Part shown: positions 45,754 to 54,162 of the stretch, piece by piece | How the letters are laid out: every line of letters starts with the position of its first letter | How positions within the stretch are numbered: position 1 is the first letter of the stretch | Origin: Flavobacterium magnum | Lineage (GTDB): Bacteria > Bacteroidota > Bacteroidia > Flavobacteriales > Flavobacteriaceae | Direction of reading: 5' to 3' | Length of the DNA stretch: 64,000 nt | Assembly (NCBI RefSeq): GCF_003055625.1 | Contig: NZ_CP028811.1 | Location: forward strand, 2,604,001 to 2,668,000 | Position numbers and translations under genes: made by a program | The notes under the pieces: model-generated | What the model saw: the letters and a program-made list of their open reading frames with translations, nothing else | What the model was told of the DNA's origin: nothing | Databases searched by the model: none

Positions 45754-46308
45754 ATGAAACTGTACATCAAATATGATATCAATATGGCGTGCCGCGTCAT
45801 CATGCAGGAACAGATAGGGAAACTCGGATTGAAGTATAACCTGCTGGAATTCGGTGAGATAGAACTTATTGATAATATTTCTGATGAAGACCTCGCTGAA
45901 CTGCAGCAGTCTCTTGCGCATTACGGTATAGAGATCATAAACAATCAGAAAAGCCAGCTCGTGCAACGTATTAAGGATACGATAATTGAGATGATTTATG
46001 AGAAGGACAAATTGCCGTTGTCTACCATTTCAAATTACCTGTCAGACCAGCTTAACCTGAGCTACGGCTACATTGCCAACATATTTTCTGAATATACGTA
46101 CACCTCAATTGAGAATTTTATCATTATCCAGAAAATTGAAAGGGCTAAAAAGCTGATCATTGAAGATGGGCTTACGTTAACAGAAATCTCATATAAACTG
46201 AATTACAGCAGCGTCGCTTATCTTTCTGCCCAATTCAAGAAAGTAACCGGACTCACTCCCTCAATGTTTAAGAGGATCGTCGACCGCCGACGAAGCATGA
46301 ACAGTTAA
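45754..46308 (+). CDS. Small AraC-family transcriptional regulator
   Basis: A 184-aa regulator. The C-terminal about 100 residues are an AraC double helix-turn-helix (YIANIFSEYTYTSIENFII, LTLTEISYKLNYSSVAYLSAQ, FKKVTGLTPSMFKR). The N-terminal about 80 residues (YDINMACRVIMQEQIGKLGLKYN) are a small domain common in Bacteroidota copies, perhaps for sensing or dimerisation. It lies 29 bp before a receiver gene and kinase gene on the same strand, so the group may be one regulatory unit. Confidence 0.88.
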   Translation: MKLYIKYDINMACRVIMQEQIGKLGLKYNLLEFGEIELIDNISDEDLAELQQSLAHYGIEIINNQKSQLVQRIKDTIIEMIYEKDKLPLSTISNYLSDQLNLSYGYIANIFSEYTYTSIENFIIIQKIERAKKLIIEDGLTLTEISYKLNYSSVAYLSAQFKKVTGLTPSMFKRIVDRRRSMNS

Positions 46309-46337
46309 TTTATACGAAAACATACTTCCCCAATCTT

Positions 46338-46793
46338 ATGTATATCGACAACAAAGCACCAATGCACATTATCCTCGCGGATGATGATGAGGATGACAGG
46401 AATTTCTTCAGCGATGCGATCCAGGAATTGAAAATGAACAGCACGCTGACCACTTTTAAGGACGGAAAGGAACTCATCGATTATCTGGAAGCAGACGAAA
46501 CCGTTCTGCCGCATATCATTTTCCTGGATTTGAATATGCCCTGCAAAACCGGGTTCGACTGTCTTAAGGAAATTCGCGAAAACCCAAAATTAAAGGACGT
46601 TTCCATTGCCATTTATTCCACCTCGTCATCCGAAAAAGATGTAGAAGATACTTTTATCGGGGGTGCGAACGTTTACATTAAGAAGCCCAATGATTTTTCG
46701 AAGCTCAAGAAAGTGATCAAGGATGTGGTCAACATGAATTGGCAGTTTCACACGTCAGGACTCAATAAAGAAACGTTTTTTTACAGCGTTTAA
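46338..46793 (+). CDS. Single-domain response regulator paired with the CHASE3 kinase
   Basis: A 151-aa lone receiver. The acidic pocket is ILADDDEDD, the phospho-acceptor Asp64 in FLDLNMP, then YSTSSS and the Lys in IKKP. It lacks an output domain. The kinase gene follows 12 bp later, so the two are a likely cognate pair. It is similar to the orphan receiver at 8120. Confidence 0.92.
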   Translation: MYIDNKAPMHIILADDDEDDRNFFSDAIQELKMNSTLTTFKDGKELIDYLEADETVLPHIIFLDLNMPCKTGFDCLKEIRENPKLKDVSIAIYSTSSSEKDVEDTFIGGANVYIKKPNDFSKLKKVIKDVVNMNWQFHTSGLNKETFFYSV

Positions 46794-46805
46794 CAATGTA
46801 TATCA

Positions 46806-48209
46806 ATGAAATTTCCCGGTATATTCCGATTCCAGATGTTGCTCCGGCTTGTGCTTTGCGTACTGGTGATCGCCATCGGATACCTTACTACGAAATTTTA
46901 TTTCCAGATGACCGATCTGAGCGATTCGGTAAAAACCATCGAAAATTCGAATGCGGTCCGGTTTGAACTCGAGCATATCTCATCCGCGGTAAACAAAAAC
47001 GAATCGGCCTTACGCAGTTTCATCATCAGTAGGGACAGCCTTTATTTAAGGGACCGCCAGTTAGAAAAAGAAGCATTTGCGATCGGAATTTCCAGATTGC
47101 AGAAGCTTAGCCTGAAAAATCCTGAATTCAGTTCCGGAATCGACAGCCTGACAGGGCTGTTACACCGCTGGGATAGCGCTTTTGAAAATACGTTCCGGAC
47201 AGTAGCTCACACGAAGTATGACAATAATAAATTGAATTTCAATTTGTTAAAAAGTATTACTTATAGCGACAATTTACAGGATTTCACCAACAAACTTATC
47301 AATACCCAGCAATATAAAATAAGAGGGCAGGAGCAGTACCACAGTGATAAAATCAGCGAATCGAGCTGGACTGCCGGCATCCTTGCCATATTGTCCCTGG
47401 TCGTATTCCTGCTTGCGTATGCCAAGATGAATGCCGATGTGGTGAGCCTTAAAAAGTCTGCACGGACACTCAGCGAAAACAACCTCAAGCTGGTACAGAT
47501 CAATGCGGAACTGGAGTCATTTAACAGCATCGTAAGCCATGACATGCAGGAACCGCTGCGTAAAATCCAGATGTTTATTTCAAGGCTTGACGGCAATGAA
47601 ACGCAGCATCTGTCGGATCAGGGTAAAAATTACTTTGCAAGGATCAGGATGTGTGCCAATCGGATGCAGAACCTGATGATCGACCTGGTCAATTACTCGA
47701 GGGCCGTAAAAGGCGACCGGCCCTTCGTAAAAATCGACCTGAACCTTTTGATGAGGGAAGTGGTTGACGAGCTCTCGCTGGACATAGAGGAAAAGAAAGC
47801 AGTAATTACCATCGGCAGTCTGCCTGTCATTGATGCCATCCCGTTCCAGATACAGCAGCTTTTTGTAAATTTACTCTCGAATTCAATCAAATATTCAAAA
47901 AAAGGCGTCCCGCCTGAGATTAACATTTCACAGGAACCCATCGCGGAACATGTCTCAAAGAATGGAAAAAAGATTAATGATTCCGGATTTATTAAAATTG
48001 TGGTTGCAGACAATGGGATTGGTTTTCGCCAGGAGTATGCAGAAAATATTTTTATGCTGTTCAGACGGCTTGAAACGGAACTTACATATTCAGGCACCGG
48101 ACTGGGTTTGGCTATCTGCAAAAAAATTGCCGAGAACCACAACGGATTTATCAGCGCATTTGGAAAGGAAAACGAAGGCGCTGCATTTCACATTTATCTT
48201 CCGAAATAA
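46806..48209 (+). CDS. CHASE3-type membrane sensor histidine kinase
   Basis: A 467-aa kinase. TM1 (about 10-30), a CHASE3-like periplasmic helical bundle (about 35-185), TM2 (about 195-215), a short coiled coil, HisKA with His245 in SHDMQEPLRKIQ, and an ATPase domain with NLLSNSIKYS, DNGIGFR and GTGLGLAI. It should phosphorylate the receiver encoded just upstream. The ligand is unknown. Confidence 0.9.
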   Translation: MKFPGIFRFQMLLRLVLCVLVIAIGYLTTKFYFQMTDLSDSVKTIENSNAVRFELEHISSAVNKNESALRSFIISRDSLYLRDRQLEKEAFAIGISRLQKLSLKNPEFSSGIDSLTGLLHRWDSAFENTFRTVAHTKYDNNKLNFNLLKSITYSDNLQDFTNKLINTQQYKIRGQEQYHSDKISESSWTAGILAILSLVVFLLAYAKMNADVVSLKKSARTLSENNLKLVQINAELESFNSIVSHDMQEPLRKIQMFISRLDGNETQHLSDQGKNYFARIRMCANRMQNLMIDLVNYSRAVKGDRPFVKIDLNLLMREVVDELSLDIEEKKAVITIGSLPVIDAIPFQIQQLFVNLLSNSIKYSKKGVPPEINISQEPIAEHVSKNGKKINDSGFIKIVVADNGIGFRQEYAENIFMLFRRLETELTYSGTGLGLAICKKIAENHNGFISAFGKENEGAAFHIYLPK

Positions 48210-48240
48210 ATTTATTGTAAAATAGAAAATGCAGTAAACC

Positions 48241-48633
48241 ATGAAAAAATTACTAATTATCGGCATAATCCTTTGTTACTGCAGCAATTATGCACAGAAT
48301 GTTACCACAATACGCAAACCCAAAGTAACCGTATTCACAGGACATTACGATTCGAAAAATACTGCAGTTGGTCTCGGACGAATGACGCTTGACATACGCC
48401 AGGTAAAAACAGTTCTGACCGGCGAACTCAATTATCAGGACCCGGCCAGAAAAAACACGACTGACTATAAGATTTCAGGATATGTGCAAAATGACAAAGG
48501 GCATATCCAGTTGCTTAAAGACAACGTAGCGTTGGCCTCAGCGGTCGTAACGCTTGAAGATGGCATAATGACGTTCACATTAAATGGTGAAAACGCCGAT
48601 ATACCGAAAACGCTCAGGCTTTCAAAAAAATAA
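48241..48633 (+). CDS. Small exported protein, unknown function
   Basis: A 130-aa protein with a signal peptide (KKLLIIGIILCYCSNYAQ) and a beta-rich mature part of about 110 residues. I do not recognise a family. It lies 31 bp after the CHASE3 kinase gene on the same strand, so it may be the last gene of that unit and linked to its signal. The protein is probably periplasmic. Confidence 0.72.
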   Translation: MKKLLIIGIILCYCSNYAQNVTTIRKPKVTVFTGHYDSKNTAVGLGRMTLDIRQVKTVLTGELNYQDPARKNTTDYKISGYVQNDKGHIQLLKDNVALASAVVTLEDGIMTFTLNGENADIPKTLRLSKK

Positions 48634-48711
48634 TATATCATTCTGAACTATAATTTATATTATGTAAAATAGAAATTGTATCAGAAACAGTTTACTGTAC
48701 TTGAATATCAG

Positions 48712-48739
48712 AAAAGCCACTCCGCATCGGAATGGCTTT
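48712..48739. terminator. Bidirectional terminator after gapN
   Basis: AAAGCCATTCCG and CGGAGTGGCTTT pair with one mismatch around a short loop. It sits 25 bp after the gapN stop on the minus strand and about 80 bp after the small exported protein gene on the plus strand. Confidence 0.7.
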
Positions 48740-48763
48740 GCTTTTTGAAATCAAGGTCTTATT

Positions 48764-50395
48764 TCAAAAGATAAACTTCGTACTCAGGAAATTTGACTTG
48801 TCTTCGTTAACCACCTCATTGATTAAGCGTGTATTGTTTTCGGTCATCTTGAACGCTACGAGCGATCGGATTGAAAATGACCGGATCGCATCGGTGACTG
48901 ATAACGTTCCTTCAGCACTGTCCTTTCTTCCGGTAAACGGAAAAACATCGGGACCGCGTTGAGATTGCGTATTGACATTAAGTCGGCTTACCTGATTTAC
49001 CAACGGATCAATCAGTTCAGAAAGTTCGTCGGCATCGTTGGTAAAAATGCTGACCTGCTGGCCGTACTTCGTATCGATCAGGTATTCGATCACCTCTTCC
49101 GCGTCATCAAAAGGCACTATCGGTACAATTGGCCCGAACTGCTCTTCATGGTACAGTCGCATCTCCTTGTTCACAGGGTAAACCACTGCAGGGAAAAAGA
49201 ATGAGGCTTTTGATTTGCCACCGTTTTCGTTCATTATTTTCGCGCCTTTTTCGAGGGCATCCGCAATGCAGGAGTCAAGGTACGCTACTTTATCCGGTTC
49301 AGGCAGCGGGGTGAGCGATACGCCGTTGTCCCAAGGCAGTCCGAAAGTAAGGTTGGACACTGCCTGGCTGAACTGCGCGATAAACTCCTCGGCTATGCTC
49401 CGGTGCGCCCATACAATCTTCAATGCGGTACAGCGCTGCCCGTTAAACGATAATGAACCCGTCAGTACTTCCTTCACTGCCAATGGAATATCGGCTTTCG
49501 ACGTAATTATCGCAGCATTTTTAGCGTCGAGACCCAATACCGCGCGGAGCCGGTTCACTTTGGGATGCAGCTTTTTAAGTTCGTTTGCCACCTTACTTGA
49601 GCCAATCAGGGTCAGCACATTAATTTTTCCGGATTGCATCAGTCCGGGAATAATCACATTCCCCCTGCCATACAACAGGTTCACCACACCTCTCGGGAAA
49701 CTTTCCTGGAAAGCGCGCTGCAACGGGTAATGCAGCAATGTTCCGAATTTTGGTGGTTTAAAAAGTATCGTATTCCCCATAATCAACGCGGGAATTAAAG
49801 TTGTAAATGTCTCGTTTAAAGGATAGTTGTACGGCCCCATGCAAAGTACTACACCAAGTGGCGAGCGCCGCACCTGCGCGGCGATGCCTTCGACAATCTC
49901 AAATCGGGATGAATCGCGATCGAGGTTTTTTAACGCGTCAATCGTGGCATAAATATACTCTACGGTGCGGTCAAATTCCTTAACCGAGTCGGCATGTGAT
50001 TTTCCGATTTCCCACATGATCAGCTTTACAATCACATCCTTTTGCGCAATCATCTTCCCGGTGAACTGTTCCACGCAATGGATGCGTTCGGCCACACTCA
50101 TTACAGGCCATGCGCCCCTGCCGTTGTTGTACGCATTGACTGCGGCATCCAGCGCTTCGTGCGCTTCCTTTTCTGTAGCGAGCGGATAACTCCCAATCAG
50201 TTTCTGCCTGAGGCCGTCGGGTGTTTTGAGATATACAGGTGAATATACTTCGTGAACATCTCCGTCCCAGCGCTTCATCTCGCCGTCACAAAGGTATTCC
50301 CGCTGATGTACCTGCGAAATCCTGAAGGATTCAGGAATCGCCTCCTCCGAAGTAAATAGTTGTTCCAGTGCCTGTTCAAATTGATTTTGCTGCAT
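48764..50395 (-). CDS. gapN: NADP-dependent non-phosphorylating glyceraldehyde-3-phosphate dehydrogenase (aldehyde dehydrogenase family)
   Basis: A 543-aa aldehyde dehydrogenase. The catalytic Cys lies in FNGQRCTALK, the general-base Glu region precedes it, and the cofactor loop is TLIGSSKVANELKK. NTQSQRGPDVFPFTGRKDS near the C-terminus and the length are typical of the Bacteroidota GapN group. It would oxidise glyceraldehyde 3-phosphate straight to 3-phosphoglycerate, making NADPH without ATP. Another aldehyde substrate cannot be ruled out by sequence. A terminator-like hairpin lies in its leader. Confidence 0.85.
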   Translation of the reverse strand: MQQNQFEQALEQLFTSEEAIPESFRISQVHQREYLCDGEMKRWDGDVHEVYSPVYLKTPDGLRQKLIGSYPLATEKEAHEALDAAVNAYNNGRGAWPVMSVAERIHCVEQFTGKMIAQKDVIVKLIMWEIGKSHADSVKEFDRTVEYIYATIDALKNLDRDSSRFEIVEGIAAQVRRSPLGVVLCMGPYNYPLNETFTTLIPALIMGNTILFKPPKFGTLLHYPLQRAFQESFPRGVVNLLYGRGNVIIPGLMQSGKINVLTLIGSSKVANELKKLHPKVNRLRAVLGLDAKNAAIITSKADIPLAVKEVLTGSLSFNGQRCTALKIVWAHRSIAEEFIAQFSQAVSNLTFGLPWDNGVSLTPLPEPDKVAYLDSCIADALEKGAKIMNENGGKSKASFFFPAVVYPVNKEMRLYHEEQFGPIVPIVPFDDAEEVIEYLIDTKYGQQVSIFTNDADELSELIDPLVNQVSRLNVNTQSQRGPDVFPFTGRKDSAEGTLSVTDAIRSFSIRSLVAFKMTENNTRLINEVVNEDKSNFLSTKFIF

Positions 50396-50712
50396 GTTTG
50401 GGAGTATTGGTTACAAAAAAGACATTGTTCAAAACAATGTCTTTTAGTGAATTAATAAGTAGTATTATCCGTCAGATGTTTATTTACAAAAATTGAAATT
50501 TCAGTAGTAAATATAATGACTACTTTTTATAAAAACACTTTTTTTAGATAGTTTTAAGAAAACTTAACATTTTAAAGATGATTTTTCGACCACGCTGTTA
50601 TTCGAATAAAAAACATCGACCGTGGATTTGTTGATTTCTTATTGATATTTTGCCAACGCCGGCCTTCCGCTTCAGGTAAAAAATCCGTATTTTTAAGCAC
50701 TTTATCCTGCAT
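50396..50712. other. Intergenic region between gapN and the CBS/nucleotidyltransferase gene
   Basis: A 317-bp AT-rich gap between divergent genes with no credible coding frame. It contains the hairpin at 50415-50445 and weak promoter-like boxes on both strands, including TATTTTTA near 50690 before the plus-strand gene. Nothing else is clear. Confidence 0.5.
50415..50445 (-). terminator. Terminator-like hairpin in the gapN leader (possible attenuator)
   Basis: AAAAGACATTGTT and AACAATGTCTTTT form a 13-bp perfect stem with a 3-nt loop. On the minus strand it is followed by six T and ends about 20 bp before the gapN ATG. No gene upstream on that strand needs terminating, since the neighbour is divergent. 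Confidence 0.65.
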
Positions 50713-52629
50713 ATGAAAAATAGTATCGCCGAACGGATTGCCGACTTCCTGTCAGCATATCCCCCATTTACAAACCTGACCTTCGATGAGCTCACGCAGG
50801 TAGCCATGGATATTCGCGTGATCACGCTCGAGAAGCACAAAGCCATATTTAAGATTGACGACCCGTTGCATGATTGTTTTTATGTAGTTGGTGCGGGCGT
50901 AATCAATCTGTCGGTAATTTCTGATGCCGAAGAAACGTTGCTGAATCGTTGCGAGCCCGGGGATATCATGGGACTACGTCCTTTCTTTGCAAAGAACAAT
51001 TACCAGATGACCGCCAAGGCCCGCGAAGACAGCATCCTGTATGCGATACCCATCGCCACGTTCAGGCCTTTCGTGGCAAACAACACCGCCGTCCTCGACT
51101 TTCTGCTACAGAGCTTTGCGAGTACTTCCCGAAGTTCTCTGGATAAGAACAAGAATAAACTCATCAACGACACCGTACAGTATATCGACAGCCAGACCGA
51201 AATTCAGTATTTCCAATCGCTTGATTACAACAAAAAGCCCCTCACGGTGGCCCCGACAGCAATTGTACAGCAAGTAGCGCAATTGATGACCGATAACCTC
51301 ACCGGGTGTGTCATCGTACAGGAAAATAACATTCCGCTGGGCATCGTAACCGATTCGGAATTCCGCTCGAAGGTCGCTACAGGACGGTTTTACATCACCA
51401 CGTTGGTTAACAGCATCATGTCGCCCGTAATTACCGTGCCGGAAAACCTCTCGCTCGCTGAGGCACAATTGTTTATGCTCCGCCAGAACGTACAATATTT
51501 GTGCGTTACGATTGACGGTACGGACAAAACCCAAATCAGGGGCATAATTTCACAGCATGATATCATTTCGGCCCAGTCCAATAACCCGGGCATTTTGGTT
51601 AAGGAAATAAAGAAAGCGCCCGATGCCTCAGAACTGAAGCACCTTCGGGAGAAACTGGCTGATTTTATCCGGATTTCGATAGATAATAAAATTCCGATCT
51701 CACACATTAACAACATCGCAGGCGAAGTGAATATGGCCATCATCAAACGTGCGGTTGACCTGGCAATACTCGAAATAGGCTCCCCTCCTGCCCGCTTTGC
51801 ATGGCTCAGCATCGGAAGCCAGGGACGAAAAGAGCAACTCCTGATGACGGATCAGGACAGTATGCTCGTTTTTGAAGACGTCGCCGCGGATAAGTACCGT
51901 GACGTAAAAGATTACTTCCTCAAACTGGCCAAACGCGTCATCAGCATGCTGGAAACTGTCGGTTATCCATTATGCCGATATGGCCATATGGCGGGCAATA
52001 TGGTTTGGTGCAAGTCGATGACCGACTGGACCAACCAGTTCGATGAGTGGATGACCAATCCTGCTGCGAAGCCCGAAGACAGTTACAGTATCTTCTTTGA
52101 TTTTGAAATCGCTTTTGGTGAAATCCAACTAGAAGAAGCGCTGACCGATAGTATTTTCAGCAATCTAAGTGCACGGAAAAATAAAAAATTCTTTGCATTC
52201 CTCGGGAACGAGGCCATCAGGAAGCCGCCGCCGTTGAGTTTTTTCAAGCAGTTTAACCTTGAGGAAGAGGGCGAACACAAGGAACTCTTCGATATCAAGA
52301 ACCGCGCCATCATGCCTTACGTCGATGCAGCGCGTGTACTGACGCTGAGCAACCACATCAAGGGTGTCAACAATACATTTTCGCGCTTTAAGCAATTGGC
52401 CGCTAACGAACCCAAATATGCGGACATTTACATGAACTGTGCCGAAGCGTTCCTGATGCTGCTTAAATTCCGGACCATCAGCGGAATCCGCAACGGCAAT
52501 GACGGACAGTTTATTTCTATCGAAGAATTGACCAAACCTGATCGGGAAAAGCTCAAAAACTGTTTCCTGCCACTGAAGGATCTCGAGGAAATTATAAAAA
52601 ACAAATACCAGCTGACTTTTTTCTCATAA
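50713..52629 (+). CDS. DUF294 nucleotidyltransferase with cyclic-nucleotide-binding and CBS domains
   Basis: A 638-aa cytoplasmic protein. It has a cNMP-binding-like domain (about 15-135), a CBS pair (about 175-300), a DUF294 putative nucleotidyltransferase domain (about 335-475; GSQGRKEQLLMTDQDS near residue 367, the GlnD-like active-site tract) and a helical DUF294 C domain (about 495-638). The family is thought to couple nucleotide sensing to nucleotidyl transfer, but the target is unknown. The DnaQ-like exonuclease gene follows after a single base. Confidence 0.88.
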   Translation: MKNSIAERIADFLSAYPPFTNLTFDELTQVAMDIRVITLEKHKAIFKIDDPLHDCFYVVGAGVINLSVISDAEETLLNRCEPGDIMGLRPFFAKNNYQMTAKAREDSILYAIPIATFRPFVANNTAVLDFLLQSFASTSRSSLDKNKNKLINDTVQYIDSQTEIQYFQSLDYNKKPLTVAPTAIVQQVAQLMTDNLTGCVIVQENNIPLGIVTDSEFRSKVATGRFYITTLVNSIMSPVITVPENLSLAEAQLFMLRQNVQYLCVTIDGTDKTQIRGIISQHDIISAQSNNPGILVKEIKKAPDASELKHLREKLADFIRISIDNKIPISHINNIAGEVNMAIIKRAVDLAILEIGSPPARFAWLSIGSQGRKEQLLMTDQDSMLVFEDVAADKYRDVKDYFLKLAKRVISMLETVGYPLCRYGHMAGNMVWCKSMTDWTNQFDEWMTNPAAKPEDSYSIFFDFEIAFGEIQLEEALTDSIFSNLSARKNKKFFAFLGNEAIRKPPPLSFFKQFNLEEEGEHKELFDIKNRAIMPYVDAARVLTLSNHIKGVNNTFSRFKQLAANEPKYADIYMNCAEAFLMLLKFRTISGIRNGNDGQFISIEELTKPDREKLKNCFLPLKDLEEIIKNKYQLTFFS

Positions 52630-52630
52630 C

Positions 52631-53230
52631 ATGCTTGACTGGCTCAAAAATATCAACAAGGACTATCCGGATTTCTGGAAAGCGTATCTGTCAAAATTTG
52701 ACAGGCGCTCGCCGCGTTTCGTTGCGCTGAGCATCACCACTACCGGGCACGATTACAAAAAAGATGTCATACTTTCAATCAGCGGTTTCGGAATCCTGAA
52801 CGATGAGATAATTATCGGCGACAGCTATGAAGTGGTGCTGCTGCAATATGTCTACAATCACGACCACCAGCTGTCCAACGAATTTATCGTTGAAAGCAGG
52901 CAACCCAAAGCGCTCGAACCGGATGGCATCAAGGCGTTTGTGGATTATATCGGTAATGCGACGCTCGTGGGTCATCGCGTGAATTTCGACGTGGAAATGA
53001 TTAATGAGGCTTTGGAAAAGTTACACTGCGGCCGACTCAAGAATGAGGCACTCGATATCGAGATCATGTACCAAAAATGGAAAGACCTTAACGATGACAA
53101 GCACTTTACTCTAGCCGAACTCAGCAGCCTCCTGAAAATGCCCGCAATAGAAAAAGTGTCAGCCTCTGAAGATGCTTACGCGATCGCGCTGATGTTCCTG
53201 AAGTTAAAATCCAGGCTGGGACTTAAATAA
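52631..53230 (+). CDS. DnaQ-like 3'-5' exonuclease
   Basis: A 199-aa DEDD exonuclease domain. The first motif is SITTTGHDYKKD (Thr-Thr-Thr-Gly in place of the usual Asp-x-Glu-Thr-Thr-Gly, so motif I lacks the standard acidic pair), then LVGHRVNFDVEMI (motif II) and ASEDAYAIALMFL (motif III). Loss of the motif I acids raises doubt about nuclease activity. It is coupled to the DUF294 gene, a pairing known in other bacteria. Confidence 0.82.
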   Translation: MLDWLKNINKDYPDFWKAYLSKFDRRSPRFVALSITTTGHDYKKDVILSISGFGILNDEIIIGDSYEVVLLQYVYNHDHQLSNEFIVESRQPKALEPDGIKAFVDYIGNATLVGHRVNFDVEMINEALEKLHCGRLKNEALDIEIMYQKWKDLNDDKHFTLAELSSLLKMPAIEKVSASEDAYAIALMFLKLKSRLGLK

Positions 53231-53233
53231 AAA

Positions 53234-53332
53234 CTACTTTTTACGGCTTCTGCTGTAAATATAAAAGAAGATGCCAATGAACGCAATGCCTGCGACAATG
53301 AGCAATAATCCGAACATATCGTCTACTGACAT
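53234..53332 (-). CDS. 32-aa small membrane protein
   Basis: A short frame with a single membrane helix (MFGLLLIVAGIAFIGIFFY) preceded by MSVDD and followed by the basic tail SRSRKK. Its stop is 3 bp from the stop of the convergent exonuclease gene. No family is recognised; tiny anchors of this type are common and seldom annotated. Real expression is plausible but unproven. Confidence 0.5.
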   Translation of the reverse strand: MSVDDMFGLLLIVAGIAFIGIFFYIYSRSRKK

Positions 53333-53383
53333 TTGTTGTTTTTTTGGTTAAAGTGAGCCAAATTTAGTTTAAAATCGTTTAGC

Positions 53384-53908
53384 TCAGATCATTTTGAATG
53401 TAGATAAATAACTACAATATCCTCCGTGATGGCTTTTCGAAATCAATGCGCCGGGTACGCCCGCCACACGTAAAATTCCGTTCATATCGCGCGTTAAATC
53501 GTTTCGGCGTTCGATGTCGGACTCATGTTTCACTATTGTCACAAACAGCGGTTTTCTGCAGTCAGCTATCCGGCATACGGTATGGACAAACTCCGAATTG
53601 ATTTGGGTATCAGATAAATAAAAAGTACCGCCGACCCGGATCGTGCCACTTGCCGCCGACTGGTTCATGCGTGCAACGTCGCATTGAAACGATTTGGGAT
53701 TAAAGCTGCGGATTCCGCTCTTCCGGTTCCAAATTTTGTATGCGGCTTCCTTCATACTCCATAAAACCCAGACCGCCGTTTCCTGCAGCACCGAATTTTT
53801 TATATAGGATTGCTCGGAGTCGGTGAAAATTTTGCCCAGATAGCCTTTTCGCCTCCAGTTACTTTCTTTTGCGGCCGTGGCCAAATCTACCAAATCATTG
53901 CCAATCAT
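53384..53908 (-). CDS. 4'-phosphopantetheinyl transferase of the type III PKS operon
   Basis: A 174-aa PPTase superfamily member. It has the IGNDLVDL motif (Mg-binding Asp8) at the start and WSMKEAAYKIW (Glu54, Lys57) in the middle, the two signatures of the AcpS/Sfp fold. It moves the phosphopantetheine arm of CoA onto an ACP serine. The ACP gene just upstream overlaps it by 4 bp (ATGA), so that ACP is the obvious substrate. It is last in the operon. Confidence 0.9.
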   Translation of the reverse strand: MIGNDLVDLATAAKESNWRRKGYLGKIFTDSEQSYIKNSVLQETAVWVLWSMKEAAYKIWNRKSGIRSFNPKSFQCDVARMNQSAASGTIRVGGTFYLSDTQINSEFVHTVCRIADCRKPLFVTIVKHESDIERRNDLTRDMNGILRVAGVPGALISKSHHGGYCSYLSTFKMI

Positions 53909-54156
53909 GCTTTGCCGGCCAGTTTTTCATCGATAATTTCCAATGCAGCCCGTACGGAGAGCATTTTTTCCATCGACTGGTTGTCGATTTCAATATCAAA
54001 TGCTTCCTCGATATCGAGCACAATGTCCACGAGGTTCGCGGAGTTGATTTTGAGGTCATTGATGAAGTCGGTTTCCTGGGTCAGGTTTTCAAGGGCGTCT
54101 AGTTCTTTCACATAGGGCCTGATAATCTCCCTGAGTTTCGCAATGGTAGCGTTCAT
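53905..54156 (-). CDS. Acyl carrier protein of the type III PKS operon
   Basis: An 83-aa acidic four-helix carrier protein. The phosphopantetheine attachment site is Ser39 in LKINSANLVDIV; the usual DSL has become NSA, but the Ser and the following helix are conserved. It lies between ketosynthase and PPTase genes (6-bp gap and 4-bp overlap). Distinct from the housekeeping AcpP, it probably holds the growing chain that primes the type III PKS. Confidence 0.9.
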   Translation of the reverse strand: MNATIAKLREIIRPYVKELDALENLTQETDFINDLKINSANLVDIVLDIEEAFDIEIDNQSMEKMLSVRAALEIIDEKLAGKA

Positions 54157-54162
54157 GATATA

